DNA from: an uncultured Legionella sp.
GTDB taxonomy: Bacteria > Pseudomonadota > Gammaproteobacteria > Legionellales > Legionellaceae
Reading direction: 5' to 3'
Assembly: GCA_902168255.1 (NCBI GenBank)
Contig: CABHON010000023.1
Span: 1 to 64,000, forward strand
DNA length: 64,000 bases
The stretch's first letter is position 1. Every line of letters starts with the position of its first letter. Both the position numbers and the translations under genes were made by a program. The notes below the pieces were generated by a model. It was not told the DNA's origin and searched no databases. It saw only the letters and a program-made list of their open reading frames with translations. Shown piece by piece: positions 1-8,238 of the stretch.

Positions 1-343
1 GGGCTCGCTGCTCGGCTGTGTACTCGGTTGCACGCTCGGCTGGCCAGTGGGTTGATCACTCGGCTGCCCCGTTGGCTGCGCACTGGGACTACCCGTGGGT
101 TGGCCACTGGGCTCGCTGCTCGGCTGTGTACTCGGTTGCACGCTCGGCTGGCCAGTGGGTTGATCACTCGGCTGCCCCGTTGGCTGCGCACTGGGACTAC
201 CCGTGGGTTGGCCACTGGGCTCGCTGCTCGGCTGTGTACTCGGTTGCACGCTCGGCTGGCCAGTGGGTTGATCACTCGGCTGCCCCGTTGGCTGCGCACT
301 GGGACTACCCGTGGGTTGGCCACTGGGCTCGCTGCTCGGCTGT
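1..343. repeat. 108-bp tandem repeat, three identical copies plus a partial fourth
   Basis: The block beginning gggctcgctgctcggctgtg starts at 1, 109, 217 and 325. The three 108-bp units (1-324) appear identical, and the match stops near 343. On the minus strand each unit encodes 36 residues of the Pro/Ser/Thr tail. The array touches the window edge, so the total copy number is unknown. Identical copies imply recent expansion or homogenisation. Confidence 0.93.
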
Positions 344-2001
344 CCCGTGGGATGAGCACTGGGTTGTCCCGTTGGTTGAGTCGGCTGGGCACTCGGTTGC
401 GTACTGGGTTGCCTACTTGGTTGAGAAGAAGGTTGTCCACTTGGTTGAGCTGTGGGCTGGCTCGTTGGATGTATACACGTTCCCAAAACCACGGTCGCCT
501 GAGACAAACCAGGTTCACCGAATATCATATCAGGACAATTATCACCATTCACGTCTCCAACACCAAGATCCGTGCCACTATTACTGTTCGCTTTACCTTC
601 AAATGACAATACTTTTCCTTGCTGTATCAATGTGGCTAATTCTTCTGTTCCCATATCTCTAGCGTCTAACACTAAGTAGGATCTTCCTGCTCCATTATTC
701 CACCCAGGTGCACCAACCAGAAAACTATTCCCTAAACTATATCCATCGATGTTCCCCACTTCACAAAAAGAATCCCCAAACCTATCTCCAATATTTTCAC
801 CCACCATTGTTGAAAGCGTTGAGGCAGAGTAGGCATCGGCAATGGTAAGGGGTGTATTTAAATTTTCACCCGCTATTTTATAACAAGCACCCAATCCAGC
901 ATAAGAAATAGGGGCGCAAGCAATGAGACTAGAACGAGTACTATTGTATTGCCCCACTCCTCCCAGGGAATAACTAAATTCATCAGCTACTCCACCCTCT
1001 AGGTAAGTTCCCGCATTTGAGGGCAAACCGTTTAAGGTGAAACTGTTTAAAGAACCACCGTAGATAACATGGGCTTTACCAGAACCCGAAGGAGGACCAG
1101 AAGGAGTATTAGGATCATAGATTCCCACCAACAATTCGGGATAAGAATCCCCATTAATATCCCCGCCTTTGTTTACTGTCACCCTATAGTTATTATTGTT
1201 ACCGACACCACTTATCTTTATTCCCTTACTTGATGGAAAACTTGATACACTAACATTGCGTCCTATATTACTATTTCCCCACAGCACATATCCCTCTTGC
1301 AAACCATAAGGAAAAATAGCAAGATCTTCTTTTCCATCGTTATTCAAATCCACAAAACGGTAGTGCCTTTTTGCCTGGCCAACAGTAGGATTGACTCCTA
1401 AAATCTCACATCCATAATCAGGATCTAAATTTGAAAGAGATATATTTTCCCAGGATCTACAACCATACAGAATATAACCCATCGGCGTATTCGCTGAATT
1501 AGAAAACTGGGCGGCAAGCAAATCCATACAGCCATCCCCATTATAATCTCCCATATCGACAAAATAACCTAAATAATTTCCTGGACTTAGACCTTGAAAA
1601 CACAATCCTTCACTACTGGTTAATCCAGAGAGTGTGATGTTTGTTGGATTTAAACTTCCATATACAACACAAGCTTTTCCATATGTTCCTCCTGCATCCG
1701 GTATACCTATCGCCACATCGGCTTGGTTATCTCCCGTCATATCACCCATTCTTACCGAATAGCCTGCTCTTTCTCCGGCCGTTCCTTGGATAGAAAAGCC
1801 TTCATGAGATGCTAAAGTAGATAAATTGATACCGGAAACTTTCTCCAATAATGCCGAGAAACAGAGAAAATTAAATAACAAACGGTAAGGAGTAAATGAA
1901 GTTGATTTCGCTTTAGGGGAAGCAGTGACAGGCTCTTCAGAAAATAAAGCTTGACCAACTGTACCTAAAAATGAATAGGCATTTTGAAGATATGAAAGCA
2001 T
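1..2001 (-). CDS. FG-GAP (integrin-alpha-like) repeat protein with Pro/Ser/Thr tandem-repeat tail, partial
   Basis: This is an open frame of 667 codons from an ATG at 1999-2001 (minus strand, AGGA about 8 bases upstream) that continues past the window edge. Residues about 60-490 hold at least five FG-GAP/integrin-alpha-type units with calcium-loop-like motifs such as GDMTGDNQADVAIG, GDYNGDGCMDLL, VDLNNDGKEDLAI, GDINGDSYPELLVG and GDVNGDNCPDMIFG. Such repeats normally fold as an extracellular beta-propeller. After TCIHPTSQP (about residue 508) the chain becomes a low-complexity (S/G/A)QP(S/T) tail with a 36-residue period. I see no classical N-terminal signal peptide; the first hydrophobic stretch is around residues 43-56. 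An adhesin-like or secreted role is inferred. The tail resembles linkers common in eukaryotic microbes, so transfer is possible but unproven. Confidence 0.8.
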   Translation of the reverse strand, partial: MLSYLQNAYSFLGTVGQALFSEEPVTASPKAKSTSFTPYRLLFNFLCFSALLEKVSGINLSTLASHEGFSIQGTAGERAGYSVRMGDMTGDNQADVAIGIPDAGGTYGKACVVYGSLNPTNITLSGLTSSEGLCFQGLSPGNYLGYFVDMGDYNGDGCMDLLAAQFSNSANTPMGYILYGCRSWENISLSNLDPDYGCEILGVNPTVGQAKRHYRFVDLNNDGKEDLAIFPYGLQEGYVLWGNSNIGRNVSVSSFPSSKGIKISGVGNNNNYRVTVNKGGDINGDSYPELLVGIYDPNTPSGPPSGSGKAHVIYGGSLNSFTLNGLPSNAGTYLEGGVADEFSYSLGGVGQYNSTRSSLIACAPISYAGLGACYKIAGENLNTPLTIADAYSASTLSTMVGENIGDRFGDSFCEVGNIDGYSLGNSFLVGAPGWNNGAGRSYLVLDARDMGTEELATLIQQGKVLSFEGKANSNSGTDLGVGDVNGDNCPDMIFGEPGLSQATVVLGTCIHPTSQPTAQPSGQPSSQPSRQPSTQPSAQPTQPTGQPSAHPTGQPSSEPSGQPTGSPSAQPTGQPSDQPTGQPSVQPSTQPSSEPSGQPTGSPSAQPTGQPSDQPTGQPSVQPSTQPSSEPSGQPTGSPSAQPTGQPSDQPTGQPSVQPSTQPSSEP

Positions 2002-2129
2002 GTGCTTATCCTACTTTCGTTTAAAATTGTTGCTACTTATTATGTGGCATATGATAGCATTTTTTTATGCCTTCAGGTTATTTTGTAAAAAATTTTTTAT
2101 CGTTATTATTTATTGTTACACTGAAAGCA

Positions 2130-2240
2130 ATTGAGTTTTCGGTGCGGCGCAGACCGACATGAGCACCGGAGTGTACAAGTAGTACATGAGAATGCGAATG
2201 AGGGCTGCAACAAAACCGAAAATTCAACTGCGCAGAGTAT
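2130..2240. repeat. Family B dispersed palindromic repeat, degenerate copy
   Basis: This copy shares the order of blocks of the better copies at 22971-23100, 33999-34122 and 56423-56551: a gagttttcgg end, the core ggagtgtacaagtagtacat, a gctgcaacaaaaccgaaaa block, and a gcagagtatat end. It lies about 130 bp upstream of the FG-GAP gene start and just downstream of the gene at 2244-3215. It is the most diverged of the four near-complete copies. Confidence 0.7.
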
Positions 2241-2243
2241 ATT

Positions 2244-3215
2244 TCATGTAATTTTTTTTACAGAAAGAAAAAAGTATCCAACAATCATTATAAAAAAACC
2301 AGTGATAATTAATACTAGCGGCCATCCTAACCTATCAGGAAAATATTCCGAGGTAATTTTCAAAATATACATCATAAGAAAAAAGGTACCCCATGTTAGA
2401 AATGATTTGCTTTTAAATTTCACACTTAAACACAGCGTTCCAAATACTAAGCTTGGAAACATCAACTCCCAAAATATATTCTGATTGGGCTCCCAACCAC
2501 CAAGAGATAAGGCCGCACCCAGAAAAAACAGCACACCAACGTTATACAAAAAACCTGTAAGAGGCAATGGACTGCCCTTTGAAAAAACATAACCCAATAA
2601 AATATAGGTAAGGCCAGTCCCTAAAATACGATATTTAGAAAATAGCCAATGATTAATAAAAGTGGTACTTTCGATAAGAAAGTTGGTAAAACTAAAGAAA
2701 AAAAACGTCCCAAAAAAGACACAAAATAATATAAAAATATTTTTTCGAAAAATGGAATAAGACACTAGATACATGACGAGCAAGCTTCCTGACACTAAAC
2801 TCTGAGAACTGGAACTCGTTGGATTAAAACCTGCATCCTCTACTAAAATGCCAAATCCAATAGGAAGAACTAAGGCAGAGATTAAATAAAATGCCCCGCT
2901 GTTTGATGCCGTACGTTTATCTTGACTTAAAACCACACCCAGAAAATAAGCAGCAATGCCAGAACCCAATGTAGCTAGAATTTTTGTAGTAAAATTAAGT
3001 AATGACCAACTTTGCCAAAGAAAAATTACAATGCCCAAAAATATAATACCCCCACCAAGATAATATAAAATATCGATCATACTCCATTTTTTAGCCTCAT
3101 AAATTAAGGAGTCATTCATTCCAGCTTCAAACGCTAAATCCAGTTCCTTCTTTGTTAATATTTTTTTTTGAGCAGCTACTTTAATAGAGGCTAAAATTTC
3201 GTTTTTATTTAGCAT
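2244..3215 (-). CDS. Polytopic membrane protein, DUF2157-like
   Basis: The protein has 323 residues. A short soluble N-terminus (about 1-45) with the KKILTKKELDLAFEAG pattern resembles the N-terminal segment of DUF2157 membrane proteins. It is followed by roughly nine hydrophobic segments, for example ILYYLGGGIIFLGIVIFLW, FYLISALVLPIGFGILV and the C-terminal VLIITGFFIMIVGYFFL. The start is an ATG one base after the stop of the upstream gene (3217-3756), so the two are probably co-transcribed and translationally coupled. No catalytic motif is visible. The family assignment is tentative and the function unknown; the protein should sit in the inner membrane. Confidence 0.6.
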   Translation of the reverse strand: MLNKNEILASIKVAAQKKILTKKELDLAFEAGMNDSLIYEAKKWSMIDILYYLGGGIIFLGIVIFLWQSWSLLNFTTKILATLGSGIAAYFLGVVLSQDKRTASNSGAFYLISALVLPIGFGILVEDAGFNPTSSSSQSLVSGSLLVMYLVSYSIFRKNIFILFCVFFGTFFFFSFTNFLIESTTFINHWLFSKYRILGTGLTYILLGYVFSKGSPLPLTGFLYNVGVLFFLGAALSLGGWEPNQNIFWELMFPSLVFGTLCLSVKFKSKSFLTWGTFFLMMYILKITSEYFPDRLGWPLVLIITGFFIMIVGYFFLSVKKIT

Positions 3216-3216
3216 A

Positions 3217-3756
3217 TTAACTCTTTATATTCTGAGGAATTATCCAACCGAGGAAAAGAAAATCATAACCAAAGGATCCATTAAGTTTTTTACTGACATA
3301 ATGTCCTTTAAGATACCGACGATTATAATCCGAACCAGAATAAAAGAAAATTTGTAAAACTCCCCCACTATCATTACCTGAAATCACTTCAAATCCATCA
3401 GGTGATACAACATTGGTATTTAATTTGAGTTTTTTAGCCTCCTCAAAAGAAATCGAACTGCTCTCATTTTTAATTACATCGTAGACAAACAATTTTGCTT
3501 CTGGAACCATTGGACTGTCAGGTTTATTTTTGATTAGCTTAACTTTATTTTTAATCAGTGTATTATTTTCAACACTATATATTTGTCCATTGTAATAATT
3601 GTAGTAATTATAGTTATTGCCCATAACATACAAAAAGTTAAATTTTGGTTGGACAAACCCACTTGGAATGTAAATACTTCCCGCAACAAACAAAGTCATT
3701 AGTATTGGAATAGCTATACCCAAAAGCAAAATATTATTTTTCTTGATAAATTTCAT
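3217..3756 (-). CDS. Hypothetical membrane-anchored protein
   Basis: The protein has 179 residues, with one N-terminal hydrophobic segment (about residues 9-31, ILLLGIAIPILMTLFVAGSI) that could be a signal anchor. A polar, Tyr/Asn-rich segment (NNYNYYNYYNGQIYSVENN) and an extracytoplasmic-looking domain follow. I recognise no family. Its stop TAA lies one base before the ATG of the multi-pass protein at 2244-3215, so the pair probably forms a two-gene unit whose products may interact. Base composition is very A/T-rich compared with the hsd genes upstream. Confidence 0.6.
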   Translation of the reverse strand: MKFIKKNNILLLGIAIPILMTLFVAGSIYIPSGFVQPKFNFLYVMGNNYNYYNYYNGQIYSVENNTLIKNKVKLIKNKPDSPMVPEAKLFVYDVIKNESSSISFEEAKKLKLNTNVVSPDGFEVISGNDSGGVLQIFFYSGSDYNRRYLKGHYVSKKLNGSFGYDFLFLGWIIPQNIKS

Positions 3757-3851
3757 ATTAAGATACTAGCTCTATTATAAAATACACACAATAGCAAAAA
3801 ATAAATACTTGTATTAAGACAGGAGCAGTAAAACTCTTTAGCAAATAGTCT

Positions 3852-5342
3852 TTACTTTAAGATTGTAAGCCCATTAAGTACCTCTCTAAAGCTATTTAGA
3901 CCAGCTTCCAGATTTTCAATAATTTCCTCAGCAATGTCATCTGGTTCAGGTAGATTATCCAAATCAGTCAGACTTTTATCTTTCAGCCAAAAAATATCAA
4001 GGCTGGTTTTGTCGCGCGTAATCAACTCTTCATAACTGTATTTTCGCCAACGTCCCTCGGGATTAGTTTCTGAATGCCAAGTCTCAACTCGTTGGCTAGG
4101 ATTCTTAGGATTATAGCACGCAATAAACTCGGCTAAATCATCAAAGCGCATAGGCTTTTTCTTGAGGGTATGGTGAACATTAGTACGGTAATCATAAAAC
4201 CAAACCTCTTTTGTCCACATATTAGGGCTAGCAGGTTGGTTGTCAAAAAACAGTACGTTTGCCTTAACGCCATTAGCATAAAAAATACCCGTTGGTAAAC
4301 GCAGAATAGTATGCAAAGTGGTATTTTCTAGCAATTTTTTACGGATAATTTCACCTGCTCCACCTTCAAATAACACATTATCAGGTACCACAACCGCCGC
4401 CTTACCCGTTGTTTTTAGCATGCTGCGAATATGCTGCACAAAATTAAGCTGCTTATTCGAAGTAGTTGCCCAAAAATCCTGGCGATTATAAGTCAGTTCA
4501 TCCGTTTCTTTATCGCCCTCTTCATTGGTAAAGCTCATTGAGCTTTTCTTTCCAAAAGGTGGATTTGCGAGCACATAATCAACACTCACAGAACTTGCTG
4601 CGACTAACGCATCATTGGGAGAAACCAAACTATCCCCATCAATTTCACCAATATTATGCAAAAACATATTCATCAAACACAAACGACGCGTGTTAGCAAC
4701 TATTTCATTGCCATAAAACGTACTATGCTTCAAAAAATGTTTTTGATCTTTATCGAGCGAATAGTTTTCTGGATTGGTCAAAAAGTCATAGCTAGCCAAG
4801 AAAAATCCACCCGTACCGCAAGCAGGATCCGCAATTGTTTTATTTGGCACGGGTCGCACACACTCTACCATTGCGCGAATTAATGCCCTCGGCGTGAAAT
4901 ATTGACCAGCACCTGACTTAGTATCTTCCGCATTTTTTTCTAACAATCCTTCATAAATATCACCTTTAACATCCGAGCCCATCATGATCCATTGCGTGCT
5001 GTCGATCATGTCAATAAGCCGATATAATTTCGCAGGATCTTGAATTTTATTTTGCGCTTTTGTAAAAATTTGCCCTAACATCCCTTTTTGCTTACCAAGT
5101 TCTCGCAATAACTCAATATACAGCACTTCCAGCTCCGCACCCTTCTTAGCAATAAGCGCTTGCCAGTTATATTTTCCCGGAATTCCTACATCACGATTGT
5201 AAGGCGGTTTAGCGTATTCATCCGCCATTTTCAAAAAAATCAAATAAGTAAGTTGTTCCAGATAATCCCCATAACCTACCCCATCATCGCGTAAAGTGGT
5301 ACAAAAACTCCACACTCTGGAAATAATAGAAGATGTATTCAT
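3852..5342 (-). CDS. hsdM: Type I restriction-modification system methyltransferase subunit HsdM
   Basis: This 496-residue N6-adenine DNA methyltransferase subunit partners HsdS for sequence-specific methylation and is needed with HsdR for restriction. An HsdM_N-type helical domain occupies about 1-140. The sequence GQYFTPRALIRAMVE precedes S-adenosylmethionine motif I, DPACGTGGF, at residues 172-180. The catalytic motif IV NPPF is at 260-263 (VLANPPFGKKSS). The length is usual for the family. The gene starts 5 bases after the AlbA_2-type gene ends, so it is probably the last gene of a long minus-strand operon. It is unusual that about 4.6 kb of other genes separate it from hsdS and hsdR. Confidence 0.95.
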   Translation of the reverse strand: MNTSSIISRVWSFCTTLRDDGVGYGDYLEQLTYLIFLKMADEYAKPPYNRDVGIPGKYNWQALIAKKGAELEVLYIELLRELGKQKGMLGQIFTKAQNKIQDPAKLYRLIDMIDSTQWIMMGSDVKGDIYEGLLEKNAEDTKSGAGQYFTPRALIRAMVECVRPVPNKTIADPACGTGGFFLASYDFLTNPENYSLDKDQKHFLKHSTFYGNEIVANTRRLCLMNMFLHNIGEIDGDSLVSPNDALVAASSVSVDYVLANPPFGKKSSMSFTNEEGDKETDELTYNRQDFWATTSNKQLNFVQHIRSMLKTTGKAAVVVPDNVLFEGGAGEIIRKKLLENTTLHTILRLPTGIFYANGVKANVLFFDNQPASPNMWTKEVWFYDYRTNVHHTLKKKPMRFDDLAEFIACYNPKNPSQRVETWHSETNPEGRWRKYSYEELITRDKTSLDIFWLKDKSLTDLDNLPEPDDIAEEIIENLEAGLNSFREVLNGLTILK

Positions 5343-5347
5343 AAAAG

Positions 5348-6940
5348 TTATTCCTTATTGGCGAGCATGTGCTTGCCTAGATTAGTTAATCGGTATTTTT
5401 GCAAACGGCTGTTCGGTTTGCCAGGAATCGTCATTTCAATCAAGCCCTGATTTATTGCTGTTTGCTGATAGTGCTCTCTAAAGTGTTTTTCGTCTTTCAA
5501 GCCTAATGCCCCCATCAATTCAGCCCTTCCCATTTCACCTTTCAGCACTACTAATAAACGTGCCACTTCCGGGGTGACTTCGGGGGTGACTTCGGGGGTG
5601 ACTTCGGGGGTGACTTCGGTTACTTGTACGGTATTGGTAAAATTCTCATGCACTGGTAATCGGATTAAAAAGTAACTTCTGTCTTCATCACTTTCAAACA
5701 CTGGTGCCGGTGAACCATTCGCCTTCATTACTCGAAAAATTTTAGGAACCCCCGTAGAACGACCCTCAGTTAAATCCAATTCTTTGAGAAACTCTCCGAT
5801 ACGTCGGTTACGATAACGACGACTCACTGCGCGCCCTACTTGCAAATCCTCCAAACGTATCGATCGATCTGGACCAGGAAAACTTAATACAACCAATTCT
5901 TCTGGCGTAATACGCACTTCTATCGGCTCGCGAATCTCATAAGAGCGATGATACACCGCATTAACTAACGCTTCTTCGATAGCCACCAAAGGATAATTCC
6001 AAAAACGCTCCGCCTCCGCCCGATCAGGATGCTTTACCACAGTTTCTTTTAAATAACGATTAATATAATTCAATGCATCACGGGTAATACGTCCCAGCGG
6101 ACCACGAAATTCCTTCTCCTCAAAACGATCTCCTCCTGGCCCATCAGGAAAATATACCACATCTATTTGCGTAGCCGGAAAAAATTGTTCGGGATGCTCA
6201 TTGAAAAACAACAAACCCACATTTTTCGGAAAAGCCATTTCTGCTGGACCACCCACCACATTCATACGCCGTCCCAACACCTCAACATCCAGTTCACGCG
6301 CTTCTTTCGCCAATTCACTTTTAATTTCTTGCAAAAACTCACGCATCAACCAAGGTGAAAGATCCTCCAAGGTAGCACTCTGCCTATAACGATCATCAAA
6401 AGGAACTGTAGCAGCCAAGCTCATCAATTCACGCTCATCCTCACCAATTGCTTTAATCGTACTGGCATGTTTTCGCAGATAATAAGCCCAATCGTTCTTT
6501 TTTCCACTTAAACTGGTTTTAGCCTTATAAGGCCGCGTCTCCCCACCTGGCGCCCACAGCACCAAAATAGTTTTACCCTGAATCTCGTAAGTTGCCGTAA
6601 GTGGATGAAAATGTGGAGTAATCGCTGAATGACCAAGATTCAATAACTCCTTTTGAATAACATCAATTTGCGAAAGCGCTAAACCCACCGGGGGCAATTG
6701 AGGCTGCCCATTCTCTTCACCCACCCCAATCACCACATAACCACCACCCAAATTGTGAAAATCATTAGCAAAAGCACACAAAGTATGCAAAATTGCTTCT
6801 GGATTCCACCCAGTTTTATATTCAATTCGTTCACTTTCCACGGCACGGCGATTTAATAAATCCAGAATATTAATGGGAAGTTTGGAGGTTTGTTCGACGT
6901 GTTTCATAGCATTACTGTTTCGTTTTAATACTCTTGGCAT
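5348..6940 (-). CDS. AlbA_2/Schlafen-type ATP-binding protein (divergent AAA_4 family)
   Basis: The protein has 530 residues. The N-terminal domain (about 25-150) carries the AlbA_2 signature ESERIEYKTGWNPEAILHTL, CAFANDFHNLGGGYVVIGV and IQGKTILVLWAPGG. A middle domain with an HATPase-like segment (ALVNAVYHRSYEIREPIEV; RIGEFLKELDLTEGRSTGVP) and a C-terminal winged-helix segment follow. Four TPEV units form a linker near residues 443-458. Such proteins often occur next to restriction systems and toxin genes; their activity is poorly defined (ATP-dependent regulation or nucleic-acid binding). The ATG at 6940 overlaps the rhuM stop by 29 bases. An alternative ATG at 6907 (residue 12) begins 4 bases after that stop and is equally plausible. 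No strong ribosome site separates the two choices. Confidence 0.82.
   Translation of the reverse strand: MPRVLKRNSNAMKHVEQTSKLPINILDLLNRRAVESERIEYKTGWNPEAILHTLCAFANDFHNLGGGYVVIGVGEENGQPQLPPVGLALSQIDVIQKELLNLGHSAITPHFHPLTATYEIQGKTILVLWAPGGETRPYKAKTSLSGKKNDWAYYLRKHASTIKAIGEDERELMSLAATVPFDDRYRQSATLEDLSPWLMREFLQEIKSELAKEARELDVEVLGRRMNVVGGPAEMAFPKNVGLLFFNEHPEQFFPATQIDVVYFPDGPGGDRFEEKEFRGPLGRITRDALNYINRYLKETVVKHPDRAEAERFWNYPLVAIEEALVNAVYHRSYEIREPIEVRITPEELVVLSFPGPDRSIRLEDLQVGRAVSRRYRNRRIGEFLKELDLTEGRSTGVPKIFRVMKANGSPAPVFESDEDRSYFLIRLPVHENFTNTVQVTEVTPEVTPEVTPEVTPEVARLLVVLKGEMGRAELMGALGLKDEKHFREHYQQTAINQGLIEMTIPGKPNSRLQKYRLTNLGKHMLANKE
5565..5619. repeat. 12-bp tandem repeat encoding TPEV
   Basis: The unit ggggtgacttcg (plus strand) recurs every 12 bases, about four times, inside the AlbA_2-type gene. 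On the coding strand it yields TPEV x4. Because the unit is a multiple of three, copy-number change would lengthen or shorten a linker without shifting the frame. Confidence 0.9.
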
Positions 6941-7937
6941 ATTTTAGCATATCTTTCTCTAACTCCTGAAAACTCTGCTCTTTCTCCAAACTTCGTTGTT
7001 CTTGCTGATACGCCTCAAACTCTTCATTTGATTTTTCCAACGCCATCTCATGACTAATTTTTCCAGCATGAGTTAACAATTCTCGACCATTAAGCTGCAA
7101 AATTGCATCCAAACGCGCAATCCAGTCCTTCATATACATTGGTGTTTGTTGCTGCGCCATTGTCTCTGCGAAAGCCAAATACTGTTCTACCAACAATCCT
7201 AATAGCTTCATTTCATCTTCAGTCAAATAATTCTTCGCAATACTTACATCTGCTTTTTCAATGATTCTTCTATTTTCCTTATCATACGATTGCATGCCCA
7301 TCAATGGCAAATGAGCGTCCGATCTACGATACACCAACTCCGCTGCCGTCTGCTGACTAATTGCCCACAAAAGCTTATTTTGCACTGTTTTGAAAAATAG
7401 CAACGTTTTTTCATCATTCGGACTATAATCAATGCTTGTCGTAAAAATATCCTTAATTTTCTGATAAAACACCCGTTCGGATAAGCGTATCTCCCGAATC
7501 CGTTCCTGCAATTCGGTAAAATAATTCATTGAGCTACCCGACTTAAACCGCTCATCATTCAACACAAAACCTTTAATGATATACTCTTTAAGTCGTTGCG
7601 TCGCCCAAATACGAAACTGTGTGCCTTGGTGGGATTTTACGCGATAGCCAACGGAAATAATGACATCCAAATTATAATATTTAACTTCTTTCTCTTGTGT
7701 TTTCCCTACCAGAGCGCCATGTTGAGTGGTATGTCGGAAATTCCGACATACCACTTCTTCTGTTAGCTCACCTTCACTAAATACATTCAAAATATGTTCT
7801 GCAATTGTACTTCTGCCTTTGCCGAACAATGTCGCCATTTGCACTTGCGTTAGCCAAACAGTTTCATCCTCCAATCGAACATCAAGCTTTATTTTTCCTT
7901 CTTCATTTTGGTAGATTTGGATTGAGGTAGGGTTCAT
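6912..7937 (-). CDS. rhuM: RhuM family protein
   Basis: The protein has 341 residues and the full RhuM signature: an N-terminal IQIYQNEEGKIKLDVRLEDE, the helix-turn-helix-like VWLTQVQMATLFGKGRSTIAEH, NFRHTT, the core YNLDVIISVGYRVKS and FRIWATQRLKEYIIKGFVLN. RhuM was first described as a Salmonella pathogenicity-island protein, and relatives are common beside type I restriction genes; the biochemical role is unknown. The start is well supported by AGGAG 9 bases upstream (aggagaataaaaaATG). It overlaps the following AlbA_2-type gene by 29 bases. Its codons for the CRNFRHTT region form a perfect 31-bp palindrome. Confidence 0.9.
   Translation of the reverse strand: MNPTSIQIYQNEEGKIKLDVRLEDETVWLTQVQMATLFGKGRSTIAEHILNVFSEGELTEEVVCRNFRHTTQHGALVGKTQEKEVKYYNLDVIISVGYRVKSHQGTQFRIWATQRLKEYIIKGFVLNDERFKSGSSMNYFTELQERIREIRLSERVFYQKIKDIFTTSIDYSPNDEKTLLFFKTVQNKLLWAISQQTAAELVYRRSDAHLPLMGMQSYDKENRRIIEKADVSIAKNYLTEDEMKLLGLLVEQYLAFAETMAQQQTPMYMKDWIARLDAILQLNGRELLTHAGKISHEMALEKSNEEFEAYQQEQRSLEKEQSFQELEKDMLKYAKSIKTKQ
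7725..7755. repeat. 31-bp perfect palindrome inside rhuM
   Basis: The arms are AGTGGTATGTCGGAA and TTCCGACATACCACT, separated by one base. A related 25-bp palindrome lies at 14409-14433 upstream of hsdR, and both are followed by CACTT. The palindrome falls within codons of a conserved part of RhuM, so part of it may be forced by the protein sequence. Confidence 0.9.
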
Positions 7938-8238
7938 TTTTTATTCTCCTAGTTTATTGGGTTGGTAACATTGCGGCGAGATCGTCGCCTTTAATTGGCG
8001 TTGACACACATTGACAAATACGCTGTCTTGACTCCATGCTTACCGTCGATATGCCCGGCGCCTCTGCATTTTTGTACGCGTTGGGTTTCATTTTTTCTTT
8101 TCTCACTTCTTGTACCGTTTTTAATATTCACGATGGGTTTTAGCACTTCTTCTTCTCCAAAAACAGGTATCGAACTAAAAATGCAAATTAATAAGTATAT
8201 ACCGGCATGGCTTTACCGAAAGTGACTCCTCAAAAATA
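7938..8238. other. Spacer between SIR2-like gene and rhuM
   Basis: This is 301 bases with no convincing gene. The end next to rhuM carries its ribosome site (AGGAG). A plus-strand frame of 76 codons (7995-8225) and a minus-strand frame of 27 codons (about 7954-8036) are open but resemble nothing I know, and the first opposes the operon direction. No clear terminator is visible, so read-through from the SIR2-like gene to rhuM is possible. Confidence 0.5.

Noticed and set aside
1-343. CRISPR array
   Set aside because: The 108-bp units are contiguous and identical with no unique spacers, and they are in frame within a protein gene. No repeat-spacer pattern was seen elsewhere in the window.
18-662. 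Two long overlapping plus-strand open frames with Trp/His/Ser or Arg/Leu-rich repeats
   Set aside because: They are shadows of the 108-bp tandem repeat in the minus-strand FG-GAP gene; only the minus frame has recognisable domains and continues for 667 codons.
2131-2484. Plus-strand frame of 117 codons
   Set aside because: The first part is the family B repeat and the rest lies opposite the 2244-3215 membrane protein gene.
7995-8225. Plus-strand frame of 76 codons between the SIR2-like gene and rhuM
   Set aside because: It opposes the operon, has no ribosome site, and its sequence shows no protein-like pattern or known family.
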